A DNA stretch of 64,000 bases, taken from the NCBI GenBank assembly GCA_964019165.1, contig OZ025283.1, positions 627,501 through 691,500 on the forward strand. Direction: 5' to 3'. Made by a program: the position numbers and the translations under genes. Under the pieces are notes generated by a model. It did no database searches. It saw only the letters and a list, made by a program, of their open reading frames with translations, and had not been told where the DNA came from. Below, piece by piece: positions 46,423 through 56,714 of the stretch; position 1 is the stretch's first letter, and the number at the start of each line of letters is the position of its first letter. This stretch comes from Mastigias papua (taxonomy: Eukaryota > Cnidaria > Scyphozoa > Rhizostomeae > Mastigiidae).

Positions 46423-48458
46423 AGCAAGGGGGAAAAATGTTTTGAGCCAATCAGCTCATTTGTTTACAGCCTCATTTGCCAATCAAAACGCTTACAAGAC
46501 AATAGACATTTGAGAGAAGATGATATTTGATCAGTTTCAAAAACAAAGATGGCGTCACAGGCTTTTTGCTGTATAAAAAACACCTCACACACAAATGAGG
46601 TGTTGCACGTGATATTTCTCTTTTTCGGGCAGATTTTTACATTTTCTGGTAGAAGGAAGATTCTTCTACAAGTCTACCGCTTCCCTTTTCAACCTATTAC
46701 TGCAAACAGGAGATATCTGGTCCTATAGTTAGCGAAATTTCCGCAGTATCTTCGCCTTGGACTCTCCTGACAGACGGGCCTTCCCCTTCCACGTTTCAAA
46801 TGCATTCCACTACATTCTTCCTAACAATCTCAAGATGACCTTAACACTAGTTACTCATAGCAATGTATTGTATTGTATATGGCAAAGTATTGTTGCGATC
46901 TACCGAGCCTGATACAAGACTTCTTCGTCCAAAAACAACTTTCGTCCTTCGCATTATACGTCACTGAACTTTTTTGGCGGGAAATTCAAGCTGTCGTCAG
47001 TCGGAAGTGAAAGTTCTCCAAATTACTCAGGTTCAGCCCTGAAACAGGATGCCAAAAGTCGCGAAAACGTGTCAAAACCCGTATCATAGCTCTTGGATTG
47101 AAAATGATGAAGACAGTACAGTTATTAATCTGAGAGCTCACGGACTTGGTAACGTTCTGAGAGTGTATAAATCTCTGGAAGCAGATAGAGGTGGAAGACC
47201 CCAGCACATTATCAACAGTTGCTGTTTGTGTCTACAGACATTGCTAAAGAAAGAGCAAATAAAATGTAACTTGACAACAGATGTGCAGACTTCTCTCAAT
47301 GAAAAAGTAAATTATTAACTGTGTAACATTTGATTTATTACCTTGTAACAGCTAAATAAGTTTCAAGTTAAGTAGGTTTACCCAAAAATCTTACAATAGA
47401 GCCTAGCCATTGCTTCTAGGAAGTCTAACATAAACATGATATTTATGGGACAACAAACATAAAAGAAAACATTTGGGGAGGAGGTGATAAATCCTCTCCA
47501 TATAAATTACTTTTCAGCAAGGATGCAAAGGTGGAATTATGTGTAGGTAACAGGTTTTCTTACATTCTGAAACACTGTGAAATGAAACCTTTGTTGATAG
47601 GCAATAATAAGAATTAGTTTTAAATTTCCACTGAACCCTCCTTTAAAGGTTGCAGGCAATAGTTTCACAAATATAGTAGCAGAAATTTTCCTTTGTACAG
47701 ATTTGCACTGTGCTTCAGAAATATGGAATTGAAACAACTGAGTCTGGAAGCTCTCGAAACAATATGGAATGGGACTCTTCTGAGAATGGATGCAATAACT
47801 CTTCACAAGAAGATTCTTCCACCATTACACTTAGCTGTCCCAGCCAATTATTGATTCTTTCCAATATATTCAAATGTCATGTAATGCAAAAGGTGTAACT
47901 AAACGATTTCTGTGTTTCTTGATCCCTCAATGGTTGGGGGTAAGCTCACTAATCCCTCAATTTTTGGAGACTGGCGTAAAGAAACTAGGGACATACAGGG
48001 AGTAAGGCAGAATGAAATGTAGAAGACAAAATAGCTTAGGAATATGTCTATAAGCTTGACATCAGTATACGTGACTATGGAATGGGGGAAGCCCACTCAG
48101 CAGTTCTTACAAAGATGAGTCCAAGGCGAAGATACTGCGGAAATGTCGCTAACTATAGGACCAGATATCTCCTGTTTGCAGTACTATTTTGAAAAGGGAA
48201 GCAGTAGAATTTTAGAAGAATCTTCCTTCTACCAGAAAATGTAAAAATCTGCCCGAAAAAGAGAAATATCGCGTGCAACACCAAATTTTTGTGTGAGGTG
48301 CTTTTTATACAGTAAAAAGCCTGTGACGCCATCTTTGTTTTTGAAACTGATCAAATATCATCTTCTCTCAAAGGTCTATTGTCTTGTAAGCGTTTTGATT
48401 GGCAAATGAGGCTGTAAACAAATGAGCTGATTGGCTCAGAACATTTTTCCCCCTTGCT
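46423..48458. mobile_element. Long-TIR element with a perfect 9-bp duplication (Mutator-type, MULE-A)
   Basis: Inverted repeats of about 340 bp start AGCAAGGGGGAAAAATGTTT and end with the inverted form CCCCCTTGCT. CCCTGCTAC occurs directly outside both ends (46414-46422 and 48459-48467). Nine-base duplications with long TIRs are typical of the Mutator superfamily. The interior holds only short ORFs, chiefly 47049-47318. The terminus AGCAAGGG and the CCAATCAGC...TTTGTTTACA segment are shared with the 4.8-kb element at 51309-56107, so this is probably its short relative. Confidence 0.92.
47049..47318 (+). CDS. Small ORF in MULE-A, unknown function
   Basis: 89 codons from ATG 47049: MPKVAKTCQNPYHSSWIEND, then DSTVINLRAHGLGNVLRVYK and a Cys pair in SCCLCLQTLLKKEQ. 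It reads inward, starting about 290 bp inside the inner edge of the left TIR. A positionally similar peptide with VRKLAVARGFKAHKVFRVCT, then KCLELAP, lies at ~52130-52250 in the larger relative, so it may be the N-terminal exon of the element's protein. No function is assigned. Confidence 0.35.
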   Translation: MPKVAKTCQNPYHSSWIENDEDSTVINLRAHGLGNVLRVYKSLEADRGGRPQHIINSCCLCLQTLLKKEQIKCNLTTDVQTSLNEKVNY

Positions 48459-49041
48459 CCCTGCTACTGAAAACCAGTATGCTGCTGAAGTCCTACTATG
48501 CAAAGACACCACTTCTACCAACAAGTAACCAAAAAGTCAGGTATCATGGAACATACAATGCAAGTGATGAACAGGAAACAGAGATAATGCCTGGGAAATG
48601 TTGTATTGTTTTAGAGTCTAACTATCAGACTGCACAAAATGAGCTAAAGTATGTGCCTCCTTGTGAATGATGTTATACAGAGCTGATACTCACAGGTGAA
48701 TAAATAACAGTGAGATTTTACTCTAAATGAGAACAATCCTAATTTGCCCCTTACTGCATTTTTGACACGATACTGTTAAGTTACTGTATGCATTATTGCT
48801 TGATCACAATGCTATTTCCTCTGATTCCAATCTCTGCCATTGGCTACTGCTTTATTTCCAAATTATTGCTGTCTACTGTTTTAACTTTCACAGCAATACA
48901 AGGTACCACATTATTCCTTGCATAGTTTCATATGAATTCCAAATTCACTACAGTAACACTAGCAGTAAGGTGGGAGTAATGCATCAGAAACAAATCAAGT
49001 TCCTTTCTTTGGCTACCACATGCCCATGATATCAATACAAC

Positions 49042-49510
49042 ATGAATATGTCACTAAGAAACTGTTGTAAGGTGTATGGGACAGTTGAGGGTAGAAGAAA
49101 TGATGCTACCATGTTGGCTATGTCTGGGCTCATGGATGAGTTGCAGCAGCATTCATATGCACATGATCGAGAAGCTCTTTGTATATGTGGGGGTCTTGCA
49201 TACCCACATTGCATTCATCTGCAATGCCCATTCCTGCAAAGGCAAGGTTTAACACCAGAGCAACAGGCTTTCAACCAGTCTATTATCCAAGTAAGAGTGT
49301 CAATGGAGTGGGTTTTCACCACGATTATGACTTATCTATTGTTAAAAAGACTTGAAGATTGGTTTAAGCCCTGCTAGAAAGACCTATGCTGTATGTGCTC
49401 TGTTGCAGAATGCCTTAACCTGTTTATATGGCTCGATCACCACTGAATACTCTGGTATTCATAAAGCAACACTAGAGTTTTAGTTCAATGGCAAGTAGAA
49501 GCAAGTTTGG
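49042..49510 (+). pseudogene. HARBI1-like transposase C-terminal fragment
   Basis: Frame 49042-49377 gives VYGTVEGRRNDATMLAMSGL, ICGGLAYPHCIHLQCPFL and FNQSIIQVRVSMEWVFTTIM. These are the second Asp and the Glu region of a Harbinger-derived nuclease, with the usual GDPAY changed to GGLAY. After a stop, other frames supply ARKTYAVCALLQNALTCLYG to about 49470. No N-terminal half or TIRs were found, so it is a truncated relic of a family different from Harbinger-1 to -3. Confidence 0.65.
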
Positions 49511-49519
49511 ACTTTAATA

Positions 49520-50015
49520 CAGGATCTTTGTACACCATCCACATAAGTATTAGGTACAGTCAATTTGTTCAACAGTCCATATGTACATTTTAAAAAGAAC
49601 CAACCTTACCACACTTCTTCCTTATATGTAACTCATGAAAGTCTCTACCAGTACATCAAATCAACTTTAATCCTAGCATGGAAACTCCCACTTTTAATGT
49701 TAAGGGCGAATTAACATACAACCATCATTTTCATCTGACAAAGGATTTCTTGTGAAAAAGGGCTAATTTGCCAGATTTCACATGTGCTTTCACATTTTTG
49801 AACAGCTGAGATGTAAACTAAATAACTATGTTCTATGATTTTCTAAGACAGCTATCATATTATATTTTCAGTGAATTGGTCATGCAGCTTCAATGGACTT
49901 AAATCAATGTCAAGTAGGCTTGAATCTAAGCCCTCTCTTGTCAGCTGATATTGTAGATAATGTTCTAAGTCTGTATCACTTCCATTGGCTGGGGTTCCAA
50001 TCTCCCCTGATTCTT
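49520..50015. other. No recognised feature
   Basis: No motif-bearing ORF, inverted repeat or tandem repeat was seen between the HARBI1-like relic and the minus ORF at 50023. Confidence 0.45.
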
Positions 50016-50022
50016 TATCAAA

Positions 50023-50469
50023 CTATTTCAACTTTCGTGATAACTCTGTTTGGCATGTTGGGCACATTTTCTGGCCTGGTATAACAGATACACTTAAACT
50101 CTGAAAATCAGCCCAAGCTTCAAGTGTGATTTCCCGTAAGCCAGCCTTAACTGCCTTCTTGTGCTTAGAGAAAGGATCAGAACATTTCTTCTGCGAATGA
50201 CTGTACTTAGATAATACTGTTTGCTCATGATGAAAGCATATGGTCTTATCTTCTATATTATCCAACCCTGTTCTTAGTGCTATTAATTTAATCTGATTTG
50301 TATCTAGTGAACTAGTTCTTTTTATGCCAGCTTTCCTTGTATAGAGAAAGGAATGACAACGTTGTGACAACTGACTCCCAAAGAAACAGGTACTACCACT
50401 CTCCTCTGAGGACATCTTTCCCCTGGCTGAAGACTGACCTAAAAGGTTTCTAACAAGTGTACTTAACAT
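50023..50469 (-). CDS. Unknown Cys/His-containing ORF, 148 codons
   Basis: An uninterrupted minus frame from ATG 50469, the longest clean frame in its neighbourhood. Features: Ser-rich N-terminus with RGKMSSEESGSTCFFGSQLS; TICFHHEQTVLSKYSHSQKK with CSDPF and HKKAVKAGLREITLEAW; and a C-terminal PGQKMCPTCQTEL with a CxxC. The C-HH...C...CxxC pattern suggests zinc binding. I associate this arrangement, tentatively, with uncharacterised proteins of long-TIR transposons. The stop at 50023 leaves it short, and exons on either side were not found. Confidence 0.45.
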   Translation of the reverse strand: MLSTLVRNLLGQSSARGKMSSEESGSTCFFGSQLSQRCHSFLYTRKAGIKRTSSLDTNQIKLIALRTGLDNIEDKTICFHHEQTVLSKYSHSQKKCSDPFSKHKKAVKAGLREITLEAWADFQSLSVSVIPGQKMCPTCQTELSRKLK

Positions 50470-50479
50470 GTCCTTTCAG

Positions 50480-51295
50480 AATCAGACTTAATAGACCACA
50501 CACAATTGCAAAGCCTTGATGACATGTATTTGTTGAGTAGGTCAGCTCTTTACATCAACACTCCTACTGAAGTTTACAGATAGCCACTTTGTCAATAAGG
50601 TGATAAAGCAATTAGCAGTAGGCACCACCTACCAATAATATTAAAACACAGCTGGTATATCATTAACTCTAGGGAAGGGATATTTTGGAAACCGCCCACT
50701 TAAGTCAATACATCAATAGTGTGACTTCAGCTCCAGCGTAATTTTCACAAATATTTATCCACATATTTCAGATTCCTGTATCTCTGTCACCTGGTGATTC
50801 TCAAAGTTCATACTCCATACTAACTAAGTAAGGTATGTGATTAACAGGCATGTCAAAAATCATCAAGAGCAATTGTGACCCACATTAAAATGTTTCTACT
50901 TACTTTCAAGTACTTTCAAACTTCCGGTTTTTGAAAAGATTTTTGTATCGAGTTTCCAAAGCCACTTAGCTCATGATGTGCTGAGGTTATGGACTTTTAC
51001 TTGTTATTTTTGAATTCAGGAGTTCTCAAATTGGTAATATATAGAATGTCAATGAATATGAATGGATGGTTCTGGACTTATTAAGAAAAGTATGATCATC
51101 AACATTTATGTGAAATTCAGAATGGCCGCCAATGAGTATTTTAGGCCTTGATAAGAGCAAACTTGAAAGTTCAGTAATTCATGAATGGATAAAGATATTG
51201 GGCTGAAATTTCAGTATAGTACTAGCATCAGTGTTGCGTGCAAGTAGACCAAAAAGTAACAAAATCCCAGGAGTTGGGTGTCAATTTCACTTTTT
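50480..51295. other. No recognised feature
   Basis: AT-rich sequence without coherent ORFs or repeats that I could detect. Confidence 0.5.
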
Positions 51296-51308
51296 ATCTG
51301 GTGAAGTG

Positions 51309-51806
51309 AGCAAGGGCACATTTTGTACTTGACCAATCAGCGGATTTGTTTACATAAAAGTATTATCCAATCATGTGCCTCCATTTTTACCTTGTTTCTT
51401 CATTTCGCCATTGTGAAACGGAGGTGCTGTGGAGAAGTCATGTCTCACAACGTTTGCCCCGGAAAAAACTTTACGTTCATCTACAACAGCGATTTTTTGG
51501 CTACAACATTCTATCAACAGTTCTGATCGATATCTCCGAGCCCTAAGCTGGACTATGATCCGTTGCAAAAGTAGTAGACATTGCGCACCACCCTCCCCTG
51601 ACCTCCCATCACACAGGTCCTCCATGAGCACCCATTCACCAAGCAAGCAGTAAGACATTTGTTTTTCATCTAAAAACCGTTGGACTAGAGCTAGGTATGC
51701 CTAAGTATCCTGAAGTAACTTCTACTCTTCTCAGATCTGGGTCAGGTACGCATAGTTCTGAAACTATCACAGCTAGGTGTCGTGTCGGTACCCCTAAAGC
51801 TAGATG
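51309..51806. repeat. MULE-B left terminal inverted repeat
   Basis: Pairs with 55611-56107. Both arms keep open frames of about 75-95 codons on both strands. As the arms are nearly identical, this reflects recent copying of one sequence and is not proof of coding. Confidence 0.88.
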
Positions 51807-52109
51807 ATAGCCATGATCAAAATTAAAGTATGTTTAGATTGTCCCAACGCAGATAATTTAACCCAGGTACATCAAAACTGGTCACTGTAGTGAAGTTATG
51901 ACAACAACAAACCTCTTTAACTCTCTTAATGTCTAAGGCCGTCCTCGGCTGTCTTTATGGCATATACAGTTTTACACTTTGGCGGGAAATCTGAACGTCA
52001 TTGGTTACAGGCATGGAAGTAGCATTCAGGTAATAAGGGGAAAGCCGAAACATATTGTTCGAACACCGACCATAGTAAATAGACCAAAACTAAAAGATAC
52101 ACCATTACA

Positions 52110-52255
52110 GAGTCAAAGATACCGAAATATCGTTACCTTCAAGCAGTCCGGAAGTTGGCTGTTGCAAGAGGCTTCAAAGCCCATAAAGTTTTCCGTGTTT
52201 GTACGAAGTGCCTCGAACTGGCACCAAATAAGATAGATTTTACTAGATTTTTACA
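52110..52255 (+). pseudogene. Candidate first exon of the MULE-B protein
   Basis: Plus frame from about 52113: YRYLQAVRKLAVARGFKAHK followed by VFRVCTKCLELAPNKIDFTR. It has a CxxC and reads inward. It overlaps an 85-codon ORF in another frame (51979-52236), so the real frame is uncertain. Confidence 0.35.
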
Positions 52256-52259
52256 AAAA

Positions 52260-53450
52260 GAAACACATAAGAGAATGCATGTTTGACATTTTCCAACTTT
52301 CCAGTTAACTATAAACAAATAACTTCTACGCAGGCCTACATCGTACTATTTGGCACCAAATAGTAGGGGGTATACACATATTTTTTTATAAGAAAGTGCT
52401 TTATAGGAAAGTAGTACTCGAATCGTTAAAAAGGTAACAAAAGTTCAGTACTGGATTCTGCAAACCTAAGACAGTTTAAAAATTTGTTTTTACCCAATAA
52501 AGATAAACAAGCAAAACTATGGATAAATTTCATCCTGTGACCACTTAGAGTAAGTCAGGAAAAGCACTTCAACAACTTATTACATTGGAATTGATTAAAT
52601 TGACAGTGTTGAAATCATTTGCTTGTAGTTTTTTGTTCTTTTGAGATTTCATATATAATATCTGAGGTTTTCTATATCTGTTCTCCTTTTTGGCTTATTT
52701 TGTCCCAAATTTTCAGATTAAAAACAAGTGCCAGGTACAGTGTTGAGTTCTATTAACCAAGAAATTCAGTTTTTGCCACAAGAAAGTCATTTTAAACTTT
52801 CTTATATAAAAATATCTGCAATTAGGAGAGGGGTTAATATTTTTCCTAAAAAGGCATGAATTGGGAGAGGGTTGTTAATAGATGGGAGAGCCAGTGTTCA
52901 ATAGACAGTATGGGGACCCAAACATTCCAGAATTAGTGCAGTTAGTTGTTAGCATTGTATAAGTGCCTATAACATATATAGCTTGTTTTGATTTCCTTAC
53001 TTGTTGATATTGATTTACAGTCACAAAGCCAATGTAGTCTATTTACTTATCCTTTTTAAAACTTTGAAATTTTTGGGTTAGTTAAATGTGGGGCTGGTAT
53101 TTTGACAAATGGTTAGTTAGGGTGGGGGTTGTTTAGCAAATGGAAATGGGTGGTGAAACTTTCAAAAATCTACAATCAGGGGCCCCTACTGTTCAGTGAC
53201 ACAGAATACTTTTGATGTACCAAAAGAGTATAACACAAGAATGTATATGCCAATATTAACTAGTTTATAGTAAAACTTACATGGTGCAAAAATAAATGCA
53301 GCTACTGCAAGAACACAAATATAAAATATGGAAAAATGAAATTGAGCAATAACACATAAATGAGGTTGTTAGTGCAGGAGAGGTTCTTGTAGTAAGTTAG
53401 ATGAAAGGTAACTGTATAGATCAAAATACTTAAATCTACATAATGTTCTC
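52260..53450. other. MULE-B interior without recognised coding sequence
   Basis: T-rich stretches and no convincing ORF. It may be an intron or decayed interior. Confidence 0.4.
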
Positions 53451-53469
53451 TAAATTAGCTACATTTTAC

Positions 53470-55460
53470 AGCAACAAACCATTGATGACAAATATGAATA
53501 AGAAAATGAAGATTTAAAATGGGCAGAAGATACTACCAGAGATTCGAGAGAGAGAGTGATCATGAGAAGAATGATGAACCAGCAATGATAAGTGTACATG
53601 ACACAGACACTGATTTTGAAAAAACAGACACACTAAGCTGTCCTAGTCAAAAAAGTCGATAAGGTAACAAGAGGCTGTATCAGTTGGAGAAAAAGGGCCA
53701 GAGAAAGTGGCGCAAGAGCAAGCAAAAGCCAAATCACACACAAGAATGTATTATGCAGATGTTGGTGAAGGTGACATTGATGAAAATGATAATAGAATTG
53801 TGAAGAGAGAAATATATTTGAAAATTTACTAGAGATTGCAAGAAAGCAGTGCACTTTGCAACAAGCAATAACAAAGGTAAAAAGAAATGCAAAGATGTAT
53901 TTGGCAATTGCACAAATCCTATTACAGAGCCTGCAGCATTTAAAGAGCTATGCATGGAAGCTGGAGCAGCAAAAATTTTCCCACAATCCATGATGCAATG
54001 AAAAGTGATTGCCATTCAGACAAAAGATGTATGCTCAATGAAAGAAGGACTGTCTCTATAATATATACTTTAATATATAGCCAGTCACAGCAATGCAACT
54101 GGTTTCAAGTTGCACATGCAAGACCTTTTAAGGGCCTAGGTATTTCAAGTAGGGGAGTTGAAACTGTAAGGAATATGGGACTTACAGCACACCCTACTAC
54201 AGTTCTCAGTGAAACAAAAAAACGCTTCTTCAGAGCATATTGCAACTGTACATCAGTTTTTTGAGGATGCTGTTACTACCACTTACATGATAGCTGTTTT
54301 CATAGATGACTTTCATACTATTCATAGCTATCATTGCCCATCATCATCAAGCCAAACTCAAGTATGCCATATGACAACGTCTTGTAACAAAATTTCCAAC
54401 AATGCCTGCCATCAAACCACATAGCTTTGCTGATCAGGATTCACTACCAGCAAATTTAGCTCTACTTGAGCCTCTTCTACTAGGGTATACACCATCTCTT
54501 TCAAAAACATATGTTGATATAATTTCAAGCAAAGTTCTTTGACCCTGAGTCCCAAAGAAGCAGAATGCTTGTTCATAAGTACCAACAGAAGGAAATTCAA
54601 GACATACAAGCTATGAGGTCAATGGCAAACTGTAAACTTGTGGACTGCATAAAGCTTCCATTGAAGTCTCCTTGAGAGTTTCCACTCTGCACTGGAATAT
54701 CTTCTAGAAAGTGGGTTGTCAGTATACATCAATAAATTTCTTGTTCCATTTATTGGCGATTGGCCTTGTCAGTTCTTTGCCCATCAAATTGTCTTCAATG
54801 AAGGACTATTTAGTAAAAGTTAAAAGAGTGAGCCCTTTTAAATCTAGTATAACCTAAGTATAACCTACGGTATAGACTTGTGTTCTTCAAAGTCCGTGAG
54901 GTACTAAGTCCTTGAAGTACTTGAGTTCTTCAAAGTGAAACTAAGAGACAATGAGAAAAAAGTAACACCTGCACTACACAGAATGCTCAAAAAGTACCAA
55001 TCATTTCTTTTCACCGATTGAGCTAGTTTCTTTCCTAACTGCTTCAGGAAATGTGATATGAAAGAACAGTGAAGGTGTAATGAAAGTCCAACGTGGAGAG
55101 TAATTCGTGGTTGTGGCCATTCCTACCATATCACTTGCTTGATTCCAAATATCAGCTCTTGCCCAAAGTGTACCCATGCCGTACAGCTTGAGATGAAAAC
55201 GTTGGCAAAAAAAGGCAACGGAGGCAGTATACCACATTGACCAGAATCATGAGTTTGATTACGACTATGGTTGTTCAGATCTTGAGGTTGATGATTTGAC
55301 GACAAGTGTTCTAAGCTGCCCAACTGAATCTGACAGGATAGAACACTTAATACAGCACATTTGAACTTGGCGGCGTCCAAGCATACCACTGACCTGGACA
55401 GCTTTTTCATTTCAACTCCTCGTGGTAGAATCGATTTGAGGCGAACTGCATACATTTAAC
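53470..55460 (+). pseudogene. MULE-B main protein remnant with RING-like C-terminus
   Basis: Plus-strand blocks in several frames: 53600-53760 (basic, charged), 54060-54190 (SQSQQCNWFQVAHARPFKGL, GISSRGVETVRNMGLTAHPT), 54270-54370 (YMIAVFIDDFHTIHSYH, SSSSQTQVCHM), 54540-54800 (MLVHKYQQKEIQDIQAMRS, NCKLVDCIKLPLKS, FIGDWPCQFFAHQIV), and 55100-55216 (PTWRVIRGCGHSYHITCLIP, SSCPKCTHAVQLEMK), the last fitting a RING-type C-x-H-x-x-C/CPxC ending. I recall similar uncharacterised proteins in invertebrate genomes but know no assigned function. FIDDFH may be an acidic catalytic motif, by inference only. Confidence 0.5.
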
Positions 55461-55610
55461 ATGTTGTTGATGTTTAAAACGTTGTTGTCGTATACTTGTT
55501 TTTGAGCGGGAAATGTAAACTAAGGTGAAGAGCAAGCAGAATTCACAACAGCGATACGAAAGGCATATGTTGATTCAACTTCTTCCTCTAAAAGTCGCTT
55601 TGTTCTTATC

Positions 55611-56107
55611 ATCCAGCTTTAGGGGTACCGACACGACGCCTAGCTGTGATAGTTTCAGAACTATGCGTACCTAACCCAGATCTGAGAAGAGTAGAAGATA
55701 AGTCAGGATAATTAGGCATACCTAGCTCTAATCCAACGGATTTTAGATGAAAAACAACTTCTTTACTGCTTGCTTGGTGAATGGGTGCTCATGGAGGACC
55801 TGTGTGATGGGAGGTCAGGGGAGGGTGGTGCGCAATGTCTACTACTTTTGCAACGGATCATAGTCCAGCTTAGGGCTCGGAGATATCGATCAGAACTGTT
55901 GATAGAATGCTGTAGCCAAAAAGTCGCTGTTGTAGATGAACGTACCTTTTTTTCCGGGGCAAAAGGTGTGAGACATGAAGTCTCCACAGCACCTCCGTTT
56001 CACAATGGCGAAATGAAGAAACAAGGTAAAAATGGAGGCACATGAGTGGATAATAAGTGTATGTAAACAAATCCGCTGATTGATCAAGTACAAAATGTGC
56101 TCTTGCT
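55611..56107. repeat. MULE-B right terminal inverted repeat
   Basis: Reverse complement of 51309-51806 with a few substitutions and small indels. Confidence 0.88.
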
Positions 56108-56119
56108 GGTGAATTGACA

Positions 56120-56700
56120 TGGAATGACCCTTCTGTTGGTGCATGCATGGCACTCTCTCTTGTGCAAGTCCTCTTCTCCTAGCTGGTAACTCATAGAATC
56201 ACAATCAACCTTCAACTTGCACGTACGTATTAGTTAATTTTTACCTATGTAGGTGCTCCATTGGTCAACATTTGCTAAATTATTCAGATGTGTACTTTTA
56301 TACTTTAGTGCATGATTGCTCAATGATCATCCTTTCAAATCGCTTTGGTACTGTGAATAAAATAGACAACACAGGAACTATTAGTTTTAGGCTGTTTTGC
56401 ATTGATTAGTGCTTTGCTAGAGAAATGCAAGCAATTTTTCTGCCACAACATTTGATATAAATAACTGCTACACAGCAGCCAGTGGAATGCTATGCAGTGA
56501 CTCAAGAATTGCTTTGGAGCAAGGGAGATGGCTGGAGGTACTACCTAAGACCCTTTGGAGCAGGTAGGTATAACAGGTAAATGTATTGAAGACATTCCAA
56601 AAATAGAGAGAATAAATGACAAAACTTTAATACCAAACAGCATTATTCTTTCCCTGAGTACTAAATGTGACAATAAGATTGTTTAGGAAGTCTTGCTAAA
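56120..56700. other. No recognised feature
   Basis: Short AT-rich stretch between MULE-B and the third Mutator-like transposase. No ORF or element end was identified. Confidence 0.5.
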
Positions 56701-56714
56701 ACTTGTGCCTGATA

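Larger units (their letters stand above)
44880..48670 (+). pseudogene. Decayed gene resembling a Rep/superfamily-3 helicase protein
   Basis: Plus-strand coding-like segments: 44870-45060 (ISTYVLTTLQKEDPYPCKEC, then RYFNEDRLKAKGQHYHL), 45735-45900 (DITVHFYDKHNQYITAYYYL, then KLDKDVFHTPNHLDL), 45900-46090 in shifted frames, 46200-46410 (P-loop-like CSTTCGTTFMFKPLEKIYHL, then YPWIGADFGEVISV), and 48468-48670. The order fits an uncharacterised replication-type family with an N-terminal domain and a C-terminal NTPase found in marine invertebrate genomes; assignment is from memory and tentative. The P-loop lysine position is Thr here, and several stops interrupt. A SINE pair and a 2-kb long-TIR element are inserted. 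It could be an old viral or transposon replication gene. Confidence 0.4.
51309..56107. mobile_element. 4.8-kb long-TIR element (MULE-B), likely Mutator-type
   Basis: Arms 51309-51806 and 55611-56107 are inverted copies of about 500 bp with high identity; ends read AGCAAGGGCACATTTTGTAC / GTACAAAATGTGCTCTTGCT. Flanks are GGTGAAGTG (51300-51308) and GGTGAATTG (56108-56116), matching at 8 of 9. The interior carries plus-strand coding remnants. It is related to MULE-A (46423-48458) through its terminal bases and the CCAATCAGC...TTTGTTTACA segment. Confidence 0.88.

Noticed and set aside
51371..51658. 95-codon ORF in the left MULE-B arm and its 91-codon partner at 55770-56045
   Set aside because: Both strands of both arms are open. 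Near-identity of the arms explains the shared frame, and no motif supports a protein.
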